Shown piece by piece: positions 8,843 through 18,063 of a DNA stretch of 42,837 nt. Source of the stretch: Dehalococcoidia bacterium (GTDB taxonomy: Bacteria > Chloroflexota > Dehalococcoidia > SZUA-161 > SpSt-899); contig JALPXQ010000002.1 of NCBI GenBank assembly GCA_023271515.1, positions 1 through 42,837 on the forward strand. Reading direction: 5' to 3'. Every line of letters starts with the position of its first letter. Position 1 is the stretch's first letter. The position numbers and the translations under genes are program-made. Below the pieces are notes generated by a model. That model was not told the DNA's origin, ran no database searches, and worked only from the letters and a program-made list of their open reading frames with translations.

Positions 8843-9769
8843 TCATCTCTTTAAGTGCTGTTCCAAAAAGGCGCAGGTCTTGGCCCAGGCGTCATCTATT
8901 GCAAAGGCGTTTCCAGTTTTTGTGCCGCCAGCTCTAATGAATAAGAGGGAGAACAGATTCTTGAAAGAAAGACGAAGCCCACGCCTCCTGGTGCGACGTT
9001 CCTCCATCAGAACTTCCATTGTGCCGGGAGGGATATGTCCTGCATCCTCATAACTGAGGTGCTCAAACGGAAAAGGAAAGTTGTGCTGCGAAAGTCTCTC
9101 CACGATACGCTCGCACATCATACTCGACGGCCATAGGCCATCCTTTTTGCCTGAAATCAACAGGATGGGGCCATTGATTCTCTCTACGGGAATGATTGCA
9201 CGTTCCACTGCCTCCTGGTCCTGAAGACCGCCGAGATGATTTGCTAATGCTAACAAGAAGCCATGTCGCCACATAAGCCTGAAACTAGGTCTATAAGGTA
9301 CAAAGGGCAGAGGTTGGCCGTGAAGCGTCCAAGAGGATTTTTCAACTGGCGGGCCAAAGCGCCTAAAGTTTAAGCATTGAAACACGACATCGCTTGGCAC
9401 ATAAGCGACTACGGCCGATATCTCAGGATAGGTGGCACTCACTAACAAGGCGGCTTCTCCGCCCTTGGAAGTGCCAATCAACCCTATTCGCCTCGATTCA
9501 ACTGAAGGATTGGAAGCCATCCAGTCAATCGCCTGTTTGAAATACTCCAACGGTATCTCTTCGAGCTTCGGGGGCAGTTGTTCCACTCCAAAGTAAGCCA
9601 ATGCCAACGCCGCATATCCTTGTTCCGCAAGCAGTTTGGCTGTCGTCGAGTCTTTCCCACCCTCGGAACCGCCAAGCACAATGACGCCGGGATGTTTGCC
9701 GGCGGTGCCGGGCAGACAAAAGCTGGCAACCAAGCCGTTATCTCGAATTTCCATCACACTAACTCCCAT
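8843..9769 (-). CDS. Alpha/beta hydrolase, acyl-CoA thioester hydrolase (BAAT_C)-like
   Basis: GVIVLGGSEGG, IGLIGTSKGGEAAL nucleophile elbow, late His region YEDAGHIPPG. Confidence 0.8.
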   Translation of the reverse strand: MGVSVMEIRDNGLVASFCLPGTAGKHPGVIVLGGSEGGKDSTTAKLLAEQGYAALALAYFGVEQLPPKLEEIPLEYFKQAIDWMASNPSVESRRIGLIGTSKGGEAALLVSATYPEISAVVAYVPSDVVFQCLNFRRFGPPVEKSSWTLHGQPLPFVPYRPSFRLMWRHGFLLALANHLGGLQDQEAVERAIIPVERINGPILLISGKKDGLWPSSMMCERIVERLSQHNFPFPFEHLSYEDAGHIPPGTMEVLMEERRTRRRGLRLSFKNLFSLLFIRAGGTKTGNAFAIDDAWAKTCAFLEQHLKR

Positions 9770-9886
9770 TGGTTTCTACCTCCCTGAAAGGTTCTTGCGC
9801 TAATGGCTTCGAAAGACTGTGCCTCATGGAGGCTTCTCCTTGCCTCGAAAATAGAATCTTCATGATTCGTTGGTGGACAGCAAGGT

Positions 9887-9981
9887 GTTCCACTCCAAAG
9901 TAAGCCAATACCAACGCCGCATATTCTTGTTCCGCAAGCAGTTTGGCTGTCGTCGAGTCTAGCCCACCCTCCGAATCGCCA
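9887..9981 (-). pseudogene. Truncated duplicate of an internal segment of the neighbouring BAAT-like hydrolase gene
   Basis: About 93 nt nearly identical to 9580-9674 (offset 307) with about 6 mismatches. Confidence 0.9.
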
Positions 9982-10030
9982 CCACTGGACCATAGACTTT
10001 ACGCAGGCCATTGACTTGCACAACAGACAT
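9975..10030 (-). pseudogene. 5' remnant of an ABC transporter ATPase gene
   Basis: Reverse strand: AGGAGGTG SD then ATG reading MSVVQVNGLRKVYGPVVAI, then abrupt switch into the hydrolase fragment and stop. Confidence 0.65.
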
Positions 10031-10157
10031 GACTTCACCTCCTGATTTTTTGTCCGGCGGAAATAAGCGGCCTTTCGCAGTATATGCCAGGTTGGCAAGC
10101 GCGCTGACCCAATTTGGGTGAGCACCGACGGTGCGACCGCATACGCCGCATTAAGGA

Positions 10158-10493
10158 CTAATCACCTGCCTCGGCGATCAACTTCTCCAGGGCCTGCAGA
10201 TGCGTCTCCAGGGCCTTCCGGCCATCCCGGGTCAGGCTATACCAGCTTGTCGGTTTCCGATCCCGAAACTCCTTCTTAACCACGAGGTAATCCTCGTCCT
10301 CCAACTTTCGCAGATGTGCCCCAAGGGCCCCGTCCGTTTCCTTGAGCAGAGCCTTGAGCCGGCTGAAGGTGATGGTATCGTTGCGGGCCAGGAGTACGCA
10401 GATCCCCAGCCTGGTGCGATGCTCGAGGAGTCTATTGAAGCCATTCACCCTGTCCCAGATGGGGCCGTCGGACTCACCTCGGTGACGTACCAC
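10158..10493 (-). CDS. Winged-helix transcriptional regulator
   Basis: ARNDTITFSRLKALLKETDGALGAHLRKLEDEDYLVVKKEFRDRKPTSWYSLTRDGRKAL. Confidence 0.85.
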   Translation of the reverse strand: MVRHRGESDGPIWDRVNGFNRLLEHRTRLGICVLLARNDTITFSRLKALLKETDGALGAHLRKLEDEDYLVVKKEFRDRKPTSWYSLTRDGRKALETHLQALEKLIAEAGD

Positions 10494-11043
10494 TCTTCCT
10501 CCTCCCTATCAGGCCGGTGCTTACCAGCGCCACCGCCACCAGAGCGCCGATGAAGGTCCAGCCATAGGCCGGGATAACGAAGAGGGCCAGGTAGCCCGCC
10601 ATCATCAGGATGCCGATCCAGAGAAGGGGCCGCTCCAGGTGAACGCCGGCCAGGAAGTAGGCCAGGCCTATGATAAGCAAGATGAGCTTGGACAGCTCTT
10701 GCCAGGCAACGGCGCCGGTCATCCCAAGGATAGACGCCAGGAAGATAACCGCCATCATCCCGAACATGTGTAGAAAGTAGCGGATTCCCAGATCTCGACG
10801 CATCTGGCCCTGCCGCTGGCTGTGGCGCCACCCCAGAAAGCAGCTCACTAAGAAGCCTAGCGGAGCAGCAATACTCCAGTACAGACCTACGTGCCGCGGA
10901 GCGAAGTCAATCAGGGAGAAGCCCACCAGGCAGATCCCTGCCCAGAGGAAACTGATTGCCGGTACGGATGGGTCTTGCTCCGATGCCCGAACCACTTCTC
11001 GAACGTAGCCAAGATCGGATTTTACCTGTTCCATGTCCGCCAT
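10474..11043 (-). CDS. Multi-pass membrane protein of unknown function, overlapping the regulator
   Basis: Start at MADMEQVKSDLGYVRE; several hydrophobic segments; overlaps the downstream HTH gene start. Confidence 0.7.
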   Translation of the reverse strand: MADMEQVKSDLGYVREVVRASEQDPSVPAISFLWAGICLVGFSLIDFAPRHVGLYWSIAAPLGFLVSCFLGWRHSQRQGQMRRDLGIRYFLHMFGMMAVIFLASILGMTGAVAWQELSKLILLIIGLAYFLAGVHLERPLLWIGILMMAGYLALFVIPAYGWTFIGALVAVALVSTGLIGRRKSGTSPR

Positions 11044-11193
11044 TCCTAGCCTCCTGTTTCTAGAGTACTCTAAAGTATACAGCACTGTGCAGAGTTTGTC
11101 AAGCCCCCGACTGAACCCCTTAATTCGTGGATCAGACTTCAAGTCCAGGTTATAGTATCTGGCAAAAAACACTATGGGAAAATTGTTACTGTT

Positions 11194-11440
11194 CACCGCA
11201 GAGAGCGTCGAGAGCGCTGAGATTCTTGATATGTAGGCGTTCAGCGGTCAGCAATCAGTTCTGAGTTTGGAGTTACGGGTTTAGAGTTATGAGGTCCTCG
11301 GAACTCAATACTCTGAACTCACTCGGCTGACGGCTCAAGCTGATGCTTACGTCGTTCATCCGTAAGGTGCTGAACGCTGATGGCTGAACGCTTACCTTGA
11401 CATTAAGATTTCTCTGTGTTCTCTGCGTGCTCGGCGGTTA
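11194..11440. repeat. Nested palindrome: outer period-9 inverted arms, inner period-7 inverted arms
   Basis: Outer CGCAGAGAG|CGTCGAGAG|CGCTGAGAT vs reverse-strand CGCCGAGCA|CGCAGAGAA|CACAGAGAA; inner 11237-11394 runs in one heptad register. Confidence 0.88.
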
Positions 11441-11446
11441 TCGCTA

Positions 11447-12547
11447 TCACTGAACATAAAACCGCTTTAGCAGCCATAGCAGAATAAACCCTATAACCAA
11501 TAATACCCCGATGGTCTTATTCCCCAGAAATATCTTATTGCCATCCAACATAGGAATGGGAATCAGATTGAAACCACCAATGGAAAAGTTTGTCCAGAGC
11601 CCGACTGTGCCCAGCGCTTCCAGCCACCCCCTATCTCCCCAGTGTGTTAGACCTAGAAAGCAGAAGGCCAATACCAGGCTAACCACGGGGCCTGCAACAT
11701 AAATCAAGCCCATCTCTCTGAGGTTCTTATTATAGGGCCAATCCTTTTGCTTGATATAGGTTGAGCCATAGGTCGGATAATGGACACCAACCAATAAAGA
11801 GAATGGAGCACTGAAGAGCAGTCCCAATTCGTTAGCCTTGAATACCGTCTTAAGTCCAAAGAGGCGAGCAATGAGCTTATGGGCAAGTTCATGGGCGAAT
11901 ATGCTTATGCTGACAACACCCAAGGCAAAGGGGATGGAGGTGAGTACAGGTGCGTCATATCTAAGTCCAACAATCCAGGCGACAAAACTGAAGCCGAGCC
12001 AGGCGAGAAGGAAATGCCAGCGCTCCCCGATCTCTTCCACTAACTGGCCCTCGTTGACCGTCTTTCGCACTATAAAATGTCCTGGCGCAATGAAGTAGCT
12101 AACGATCCACCATAACGAAATGATCCTCCATCCGAAAACCTTAAATTGCCTATCGAATTCAAACGGCATGAAGCCCCTATGGAAGAACATATTCCACGAT
12201 GGGGAATTGTAGCGATCGATGAGGGCATAGAGCGTTTTGCAGCCTTCCTCTTGAAAATAGGAGAGGACGGCATCCAACAGGGCTTTGCCGGCCCCCTTGC
12301 CCTGAACGTTGCGGTCAACGAATATCCAATCGACCATGCCTATCCTTTCGCCGGCAATTCTGGCAACCCGTGGAACAACGCAGCCTACAACCCTCTCCCC
12401 ATCAACAGCAGCCAGCGCATTGGCCTTGCCCCTTTTGTAAGATAAATAGGCAAAATAACGCTCCGGGGCTCCCAGTGTTTTGGCAACTTCCGAGACCGCT
12501 CTGTCGTCATCCGGCTGGATTTTTCGTATAGTGATTGCCTGGTTCAT
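11447..12547 (-). CDS. GNAT acetyltransferase domain fused to M50 (site-2 protease-like) intramembrane metallopeptidase
   Basis: N-terminal VDWIFVDRNVQGKGAGKALLDAV (GNAT); C-terminal HELAH and NLIPIPMLDGNKI with TM segments. Start placed at MNQAITIRK. Confidence 0.85.
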   Translation of the reverse strand: MNQAITIRKIQPDDDRAVSEVAKTLGAPERYFAYLSYKRGKANALAAVDGERVVGCVVPRVARIAGERIGMVDWIFVDRNVQGKGAGKALLDAVLSYFQEEGCKTLYALIDRYNSPSWNMFFHRGFMPFEFDRQFKVFGWRIISLWWIVSYFIAPGHFIVRKTVNEGQLVEEIGERWHFLLAWLGFSFVAWIVGLRYDAPVLTSIPFALGVVSISIFAHELAHKLIARLFGLKTVFKANELGLLFSAPFSLLVGVHYPTYGSTYIKQKDWPYNKNLREMGLIYVAGPVVSLVLAFCFLGLTHWGDRGWLEALGTVGLWTNFSIGGFNLIPIPMLDGNKIFLGNKTIGVLLVIGFILLWLLKRFYVQ

Positions 12548-12691
12548 TAACTTCATGAGTAGCATAGCTTGTGCAAAAGCACAATCCCTACTATACTAAG
12601 TAAGAGCCAAGATCACAAGATCGGCACTTTGGGTGGCTAGTAATTGCCGGGGGAATTGTTAGAAAACATCCAATAGAAAGGAGTTACTCAG

Positions 12692-13840
12692 ATGAAACTG
12701 GAAGATATCAAAAAGATAGCGGTTCTGGGTGCGGGTGATATGGGGCATGGGATAGCCGAGGTTGCGCTGCTTGCCGGCTATAGGGTGGCCCTGAGGGACA
12801 TCGAGCAGCGATTTGTGGATAACGGCCTTCAGAAAATCGGGGAGAGCCTGGCAAGGCTTGCGCGGAAGAAAAGGATCACTGAAGAGGACAGGAAAGCGAT
12901 GATGGGCAAGCTTCAATCCTTTGTTGATTTGGAAGATGCGGTCAACGATGCCGATTTTATCATCGAGGCAGCTCCTGAAATAATGGATGTGAAGAAGGCA
13001 GTGTTCCAGGAAGTGGACAAATCGGCGCCGGAGCATGCCGTGCTGGCTTCAAATACCTCCACTATGAGTATAACGGAGATAGCATCAGTCACCCGCAGGC
13101 CGGAAAAGGTCGTGGGGATGCATTTCTTTAACCCTGCTGCTGTGATGAAACTTGTTGAAGTCATCAAGGGAGATCAGACGAGCGAGGAGACCATGCAGTT
13201 GACCCACGACCTGGCAACAAGAATGAACAAGCTTCCGGTCAGAGTAGAGAAGGACTCTGTCGGCTTCATTTGCAACAGGATTGGAGCGTCATGTTCAATT
13301 CTGCTCGGTGCCATAGTGGATCGGGGCATAGCCGCGCCTGAGGAAATCGATGCCAGGCTGAAGCAAATGGGGATGCCCATGGGGCCTTATGAGCTGATGG
13401 ACTATGTGGGACTGGATATCGTCTACCATAGCTTGCTCTACGTCGCCGAGAGGCTGTCCTCGGAGTATGGCCCTCCCAAATGGCTCCAGGAGAAGATCGA
13501 GGCCAGAGATCTGGGAAAAAAGACGGGGAAGGGGATCTACGACTGGTCCAGGGGAAGGCCAGCGATAGACCTGGCCAGGGCAAAGGAGGACTTTGATGCG
13601 ACCGACTTGATCGCCATACAGGTCAATGAGGCGACAAAACTGCTCGAGGAGGGGGTTGTAAAGAGTCCGAATGATATCGACAAAGCGATGATCCACGGAG
13701 GAAGAGCAGCATCCGGCCCGTTCCAGCTTGCCCGGGGAATAGGATATGACAAGCTGGCCGCCCGCTGTGAAGAGCTCGCAAGAGAGTACGGCGTAGCGGC
13801 ATTCAAACCAACGGAGACCTTGAAAAAAGGCAACATTTGA
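12692..13840 (+). CDS. 3-hydroxyacyl-CoA dehydrogenase
   Basis: VLGAGDMGHGIAEVALLAGY; ASNTSTMSITEIAS; GMHFFNPAAVMKLVEVI. Confidence 0.95.
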   Translation: MKLEDIKKIAVLGAGDMGHGIAEVALLAGYRVALRDIEQRFVDNGLQKIGESLARLARKKRITEEDRKAMMGKLQSFVDLEDAVNDADFIIEAAPEIMDVKKAVFQEVDKSAPEHAVLASNTSTMSITEIASVTRRPEKVVGMHFFNPAAVMKLVEVIKGDQTSEETMQLTHDLATRMNKLPVRVEKDSVGFICNRIGASCSILLGAIVDRGIAAPEEIDARLKQMGMPMGPYELMDYVGLDIVYHSLLYVAERLSSEYGPPKWLQEKIEARDLGKKTGKGIYDWSRGRPAIDLARAKEDFDATDLIAIQVNEATKLLEEGVVKSPNDIDKAMIHGGRAASGPFQLARGIGYDKLAARCEELAREYGVAAFKPTETLKKGNI

Positions 13841-13924
13841 GGATACTCGGCCTTCATGTCGAACGATCAGGTCCGGCAGAAGGCAGATTGGTGATGGGAG
13901 AGGGGCTCGTCAAAGAACCTCCCA

Positions 13925-13976
13925 GGGACACAATACCTATTCCTGAACCTCTTGGAAGAAATAGGTATTATGTCCC
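13925..13976. repeat. REP-like imperfect palindrome between convergent genes
   Basis: GGGACACAATACCTATT (13925-13941) vs AATAGGTATTATGTCCC (13960-13976); 16/17 pairing, 18-nt loop. Confidence 0.85.
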
Positions 13977-13989
13977 CAGAAATACACAT

Positions 13990-15336
13990 CTATACCTTCG
14001 GCACTTTGGAGAGGGCCTCTTCCACCTTCTCCCTGGGATACTCGTAATCGATGAGTTTGCCTGTGAGATATGCCTCGTAGGACGCCAGATCGAAGTGGCC
14101 GTGTCCGCTCAAGGCCAGGAGAATGGTCCTGGCCTCTCCAGACTCCTTACACTTCAGGGCCTCATCGATGACCACTTTGACGGCATGGGCCGGTTCCGGT
14201 GCGGGAACGATGCCCTCCGTGCGAGCGAATTGCACCGCGCTCCGGAAAACGGCCACCTGATGCTCCGCTCTGGCCTCGATCAACCCCAGTCGGTTAAGAT
14301 GGCAGATAATCGGCGCCATTCCGTGGTATCGCAGTCCGCCGGCATGGACCGGCGGGGGAACGAAGGTGTGTCCTAGAGTGAACATCTTGATCAGAGGGGT
14401 AAGCCCGGCCACATCGCCAAAGTCATATATATCGGGTCCCTTGGTCAGGGTAGGGCAGGCCTCCGGTTCAACGGCGATTATCTGAATCCTCTTCCCCTTC
14501 AACTTATCCGGTATGAAGGGGAGGATCACGCCGGCGAAGTTACTGCCACCGCCGATGCAGCCGGCGATGATATCGGGATAGACACCGGCCTTCTCCATTT
14601 GCGTCTTCACCTCAAGCCCGACCACGGTTTGGTGCATCAGCACGTGATTGAGCACGCTTCCCAGAGAATAGTAGGTGTCGTCCCGGTGCATGGCGTCTTC
14701 GACTGCCTCGCTGATGGCGATCCCCAGGCTGCCGGGCGAATCGGGGTTCTCGGACAGGATGTCGCGACCCGCCTGAGTATCCGTGCTGGGACTGGGAACG
14801 CATGTGGCCCCAAATGTCTCCATCAAGATGCGGCGATAGGGCTTCTGGTTATAGCTAACCCTCACCATGTAGACCTTGCACTCCAGGCCGATGAAGCTAC
14901 AACCTATGGCCAGGGCACTGCCCCACTGGCCGGCGCCGGTCTCGGTGGCGAGCCGTTTGACCCCATCCTGCCGGGCATAATAGGCTTGAACGACGGAGGT
15001 ATTGAGTTTGTGACTGCCGGCCGGGCTGACGCCCTCATACTTGTAGAATATCCTCGCCGGCGTGTCCAGGGCCTTCTCCAGGCGATGAGCCCGGTATAGG
15101 GGGGTCGGCCGCCACATGTGGAGGATTTGCTGCAACTCCTCGGGTATCTCGATGAAGCGCTCGGTGCTGAACTCCTGTTTAATCAGCTCTGAGGCAAACA
15201 GCGGGGGCGGCAGAATTGTGGGCTCGTGGGTGCCCGGGTGCAGTAGCGGTGGCAACGGCTGTGGCAGATCCGCCTGTACGTTGTACCAGGAAGTGGGCAT
15301 CTCTTCTTCAGATAGAGTGAACTTGGTCGTTTTCAT
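13990..15336 (-). CDS. trpB: TrpB2-type tryptophan synthase beta-like protein
   Basis: [52 protein letters not shown]. Confidence 0.92.
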   Translation of the reverse strand: MKTTKFTLSEEEMPTSWYNVQADLPQPLPPLLHPGTHEPTILPPPLFASELIKQEFSTERFIEIPEELQQILHMWRPTPLYRAHRLEKALDTPARIFYKYEGVSPAGSHKLNTSVVQAYYARQDGVKRLATETGAGQWGSALAIGCSFIGLECKVYMVRVSYNQKPYRRILMETFGATCVPSPSTDTQAGRDILSENPDSPGSLGIAISEAVEDAMHRDDTYYSLGSVLNHVLMHQTVVGLEVKTQMEKAGVYPDIIAGCIGGGSNFAGVILPFIPDKLKGKRIQIIAVEPEACPTLTKGPDIYDFGDVAGLTPLIKMFTLGHTFVPPPVHAGGLRYHGMAPIICHLNRLGLIEARAEHQVAVFRSAVQFARTEGIVPAPEPAHAVKVVIDEALKCKESGEARTILLALSGHGHFDLASYEAYLTGKLIDYEYPREKVEEALSKVPKV

Positions 15337-15411
15337 TTCTCCTCCTTTTGTTGATTTCGTTCGGATCTCCGGGTGTTGCAGACTGCCTCATCTATCACCT
15401 CCTAATTTGTT

Positions 15412-15600
15412 TGTACGGCTTCCCTTAATCTCCCGACAAAAGCTCGCAGTTTTGCCAGTGACGCATCCTCCTCTATCAGCTGTATAATGCGACTGCCCAC
15501 GATGATACCGTCGGCCACGCTGCTCACTCGCCTGGCCTGCTCCGGGGTCGATATCCCGAATCCCACGCACAGCGGCCGGCGAGTCCTCCGCCTGATATTT
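15412..15600 (-). pseudogene. C-terminal fragment of tryptophan synthase alpha (TrpA)
   Basis: Reverse-strand frame reads NIRRRTRRPLCVGFGISTPEQARRVSSVADGIIVGSRIIQLIEEDASLAKLRAFVGRLREAVQTN*; no alpha-subunit N-terminal two-thirds. Confidence 0.85.
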
Positions 15601-16200
15601 TTCTCGCTGGATCGGGACTGCTGACCAGCGCTTCGCCAACCAGAATGGCGTCAACTCCGACATCTCCAAGTTTCACCACATCATCCCTGGTGTGAATGCC
15701 ACTCTCGCTCACTACTAGTCCTGGAACAAGAGGGCGCAATTCCAGCGTCGTCTCCAGGCTGACGCTGAAGTCGGCCAGGTTCCGATTGTTTATCCCGATG
15801 ATCTCTGGATCAATTGCCAACGCCTGCTCTAGCTCCTCTCGATCATGGATCTCTACGAGTGCCGTCATGCCCAGCGAGTGAGTCGTCTCCAGCAGACTCC
15901 GCAATTCCACCGGCGAAAGGATGCCGACGATGAGCAAGACCGTATCGGCACCGTGCGCCCTGGCCTCATATACCTGGTACGGGTCGAGGATGAAATCCTT
16001 GCGCGGAATCGGCAAACCGACCGCTGCTCGAACCGATTCCAGATCAGTCAGACTGCCCCAGAAATACTCGCTCTCCGTTAGCACTGAAACGGCCGCCGCA
16101 CCGGCCTCTTCATACGTGCGGGCAAAAGCAGCGGCGTCGATGTTCGGTGCGAGCAGTCCCTTTGATGGTGAGGCTCGTTTCACCTCGGCGATCAATTTGA
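15595..16200 (-). pseudogene. Indole-3-glycerol phosphate synthase (TrpC) core lacking native N-terminus and extreme C-terminus
   Basis: LIAEVKRASPSKG...AAAVSVLTESEYFWGS...DFILDPYQVYEARAHGADTVLLI...IGINNRNL...DAILVGEALVSSPDPA; embedded in ORF 15524-16507. Confidence 0.8.
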
Positions 16201-16673
16201 GAAAGGAGGCTCGGAGCAGGGAGAAGGCATCCTCGCCGGGATTGAGTCTCCCTTCTACCGCCGAGACGATGTGGCTTACATGGGAGTATTTTTCAACCCC
16301 CATCAGCTCTGGCACCTTCACCGTGCCGTACCGGCAAACACGCGATATAGCCTTATGGTATGCTGCATCGACATCGTCATCCACATAGGCATTGGCGATG
16401 ATCTTCATCTTGTGTTGCACATGGTCGAAAGCGAGCATAGTATCAGCGAAGAGGAAGAAGCAATCCGGAAGATCGAGTTCATCATGGGAGCACTGCGGCA
16501 GCTCCACGCTCCACGCTTTCCAGAAGGAAGGTTGGCGGCGACTGACCGAGCTTGAGGAAGACAGACACCGGCGTATCCAGATCGGCAGGGAGCTCCCGGC
16601 AGATCGGGGTCAGTCCTCCTTTCCTGGCTTTTTGCCGAAAGAGTTTTGAATCAGGGAAATATTTACCGGCCAT
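16200..16673 (-). pseudogene. Anthranilate synthase component I (TrpE), at least three ordered fragments
   Basis: MAGKYFPDSKLFRQKARKGGLTPICRELPADLDTPVSVFLKLGQSPPTFLLESVE | LPDCFFLFADTMLAFDHVQHKMKIIANAYVDDD..AYHKAIS | RVCRYGTVKVPELMGVEKYSHVSHIVSAVEGRLNPGEDAFSLLRASF. Confidence 0.82.
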
Positions 16674-16679
16674 CGTGCC

Positions 16680-16988
16680 CCAAAAAAACCTCCGCCCCAA
16701 AGGGGCGGAGGTCAATCCGCGGTGCCACCCTTGTTGACCAACACGCTTACAGCATTGGCCATCTTATTCGGGTACGGCCTTCTAATTTGGCGATACCCTG
16801 GGCTCTGATAACGGTGCCCTCTCCGTCAAAGCCTACTCTCCCTGCGTGTCAGGGTTTCGGTTTGCAGCTCCCAGGTCCATTCTTCCTCTGCCTTAGCGCC
16901 GGGCTCTCACCTTGCCCCGGCTCTCTGTAGCTCGCCTCGAGGGGTACTACTCCTGTTCACAGCCTTTGGTGCGTTATTCAGTTGTGAG
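16680..16988 (-). promoter_or_regulatory. T-box leader (putative tRNA-Trp sensing)
   Basis: Reverse strand has AAGGGTGGCACCGCGG (16717-16732); leader contains GAAUGGACCUGGGAG with plausible UGG specifier. Confidence 0.92.
16682..16712 (-). terminator. Intrinsic terminator of the T-box leader
   Basis: ACCTCCGCCCCTTTGGGGCGGAGGTTTTTTT. Confidence 0.93.
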
Positions 16989-16991
16989 CCT

Positions 16992-17020
16992 AGTATAGCA
17001 TGGGATCAATTATTTGTCAA
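16992..17020 (-). promoter_or_regulatory. Sigma70-type promoter for the T-box transcript
   Basis: Reverse strand TTGACA-17 nt-TATACT. Confidence 0.85.
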
Positions 17021-17046
17021 GCGATCGCCCCGGGCTCATCTAACAG

Positions 17047-18063
17047 CTATGCAATTACGATTGGCTCCTCCCCCTCCACCACCCCCCCGATTATCCTTGC
17101 CTCAGGTAAGGCAGCTAACAGCTCATCGACATCGCCTGGGGAGCAGAAGAGCGCCATCCCGATTCCCATATTGAATACCCGGTACATCTCCTGTTCATCG
17201 ATATCGCCCTGTTTTTGAATCACCTCGAAGATGGGCGGAATATCCCAACTCCCTTTTCTCAGGTGTGCCGCAAGCCCCCAGGGGAAAAGTCGCGGAATGT
17301 TATCCAGGAGCCCGCCCCCGGTGATGTGCGCCAGCCCCTTTATTCTGGGAAGCAGTGACCTCAGTTGGTGATAATAACTGCGATGAGGCTTGAGCAGCTC
17401 CTCACCCAGTGTGCACCCAAGATCGGGATAGAAAACGCTGAGCGCGGAGCGCTCGATGTTAAATATTTTCCGCACCAGAGAATATCCGTTGGTGTGCAGC
17501 CCGCTCGAGGGCAGCCCGATGATGGCGTCGCCTGCCCTGATCGACCTGCCGTCGATGATCCTGCCCTTCTCCACCACTCCCACAATGAAGCCCACCAGGT
17601 CATAGTCACCCTCAGCGTACAGTCCGGGCATCTCGGCGGTCTCACCCCCGATGAGGGCGCAATCTACTTCACGACATGCCTCTGCCAGTCCTTTGACAAT
17701 GTCGCTCACCTGTTCCGGAAAGAGTCTGCCCACTCCGATGTAATCCAGAAAAAATAGCGGTTTAGCGCCGCAGGTCAGGATATCATTCACGCAGTGACTG
17801 ACCAGGTCAATGCCAATGGTGTCGTGTTTGTCGAGCGTCGCTGCGATCTTGAGCTTGGTGCCCACACCGTCGGCGCTGGAGACTAGAACGGGCTCTTCGT
17901 AGCCCTTGAGCTCAAAGAGTCCGCCGAAGAATCCGAGGTCGCCAAGTACTTCGGGGCGTAGAGTGGAGTGGGCGTGCTTCTTGATCAGCTCCAGCGCCCG
18001 GCCAGCAGCACCGATGTCAACGCCGGCGGCCGCATAGCTGACTTTATCCCTCTGTCCTGTCAT
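17047..18063 (-). CDS. purM: Phosphoribosylformylglycinamidine cyclo-ligase
   Basis: SYAAAGVDIGAAGRAL; SADGVGTKLKIA; IGGETAEMPGLY; GLHTNGYSL. Confidence 0.95.
   Translation of the reverse strand: MTGQRDKVSYAAAGVDIGAAGRALELIKKHAHSTLRPEVLGDLGFFGGLFELKGYEEPVLVSSADGVGTKLKIAATLDKHDTIGIDLVSHCVNDILTCGAKPLFFLDYIGVGRLFPEQVSDIVKGLAEACREVDCALIGGETAEMPGLYAEGDYDLVGFIVGVVEKGRIIDGRSIRAGDAIIGLPSSGLHTNGYSLVRKIFNIERSALSVFYPDLGCTLGEELLKPHRSYYHQLRSLLPRIKGLAHITGGGLLDNIPRLFPWGLAAHLRKGSWDIPPIFEVIQKQGDIDEQEMYRVFNMGIGMALFCSPGDVDELLAALPEARIIGGVVEGEEPIVIA

Noticed and set aside
13837-14376. 179-aa plus ORF
   Set aside because: Antisense to trpB2 and spans the REP-like hairpin; no support.
16646-16930. 94-aa plus ORF over the trp leader
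   Set aside because: Opposite strand of a clear T-box leader and terminator.
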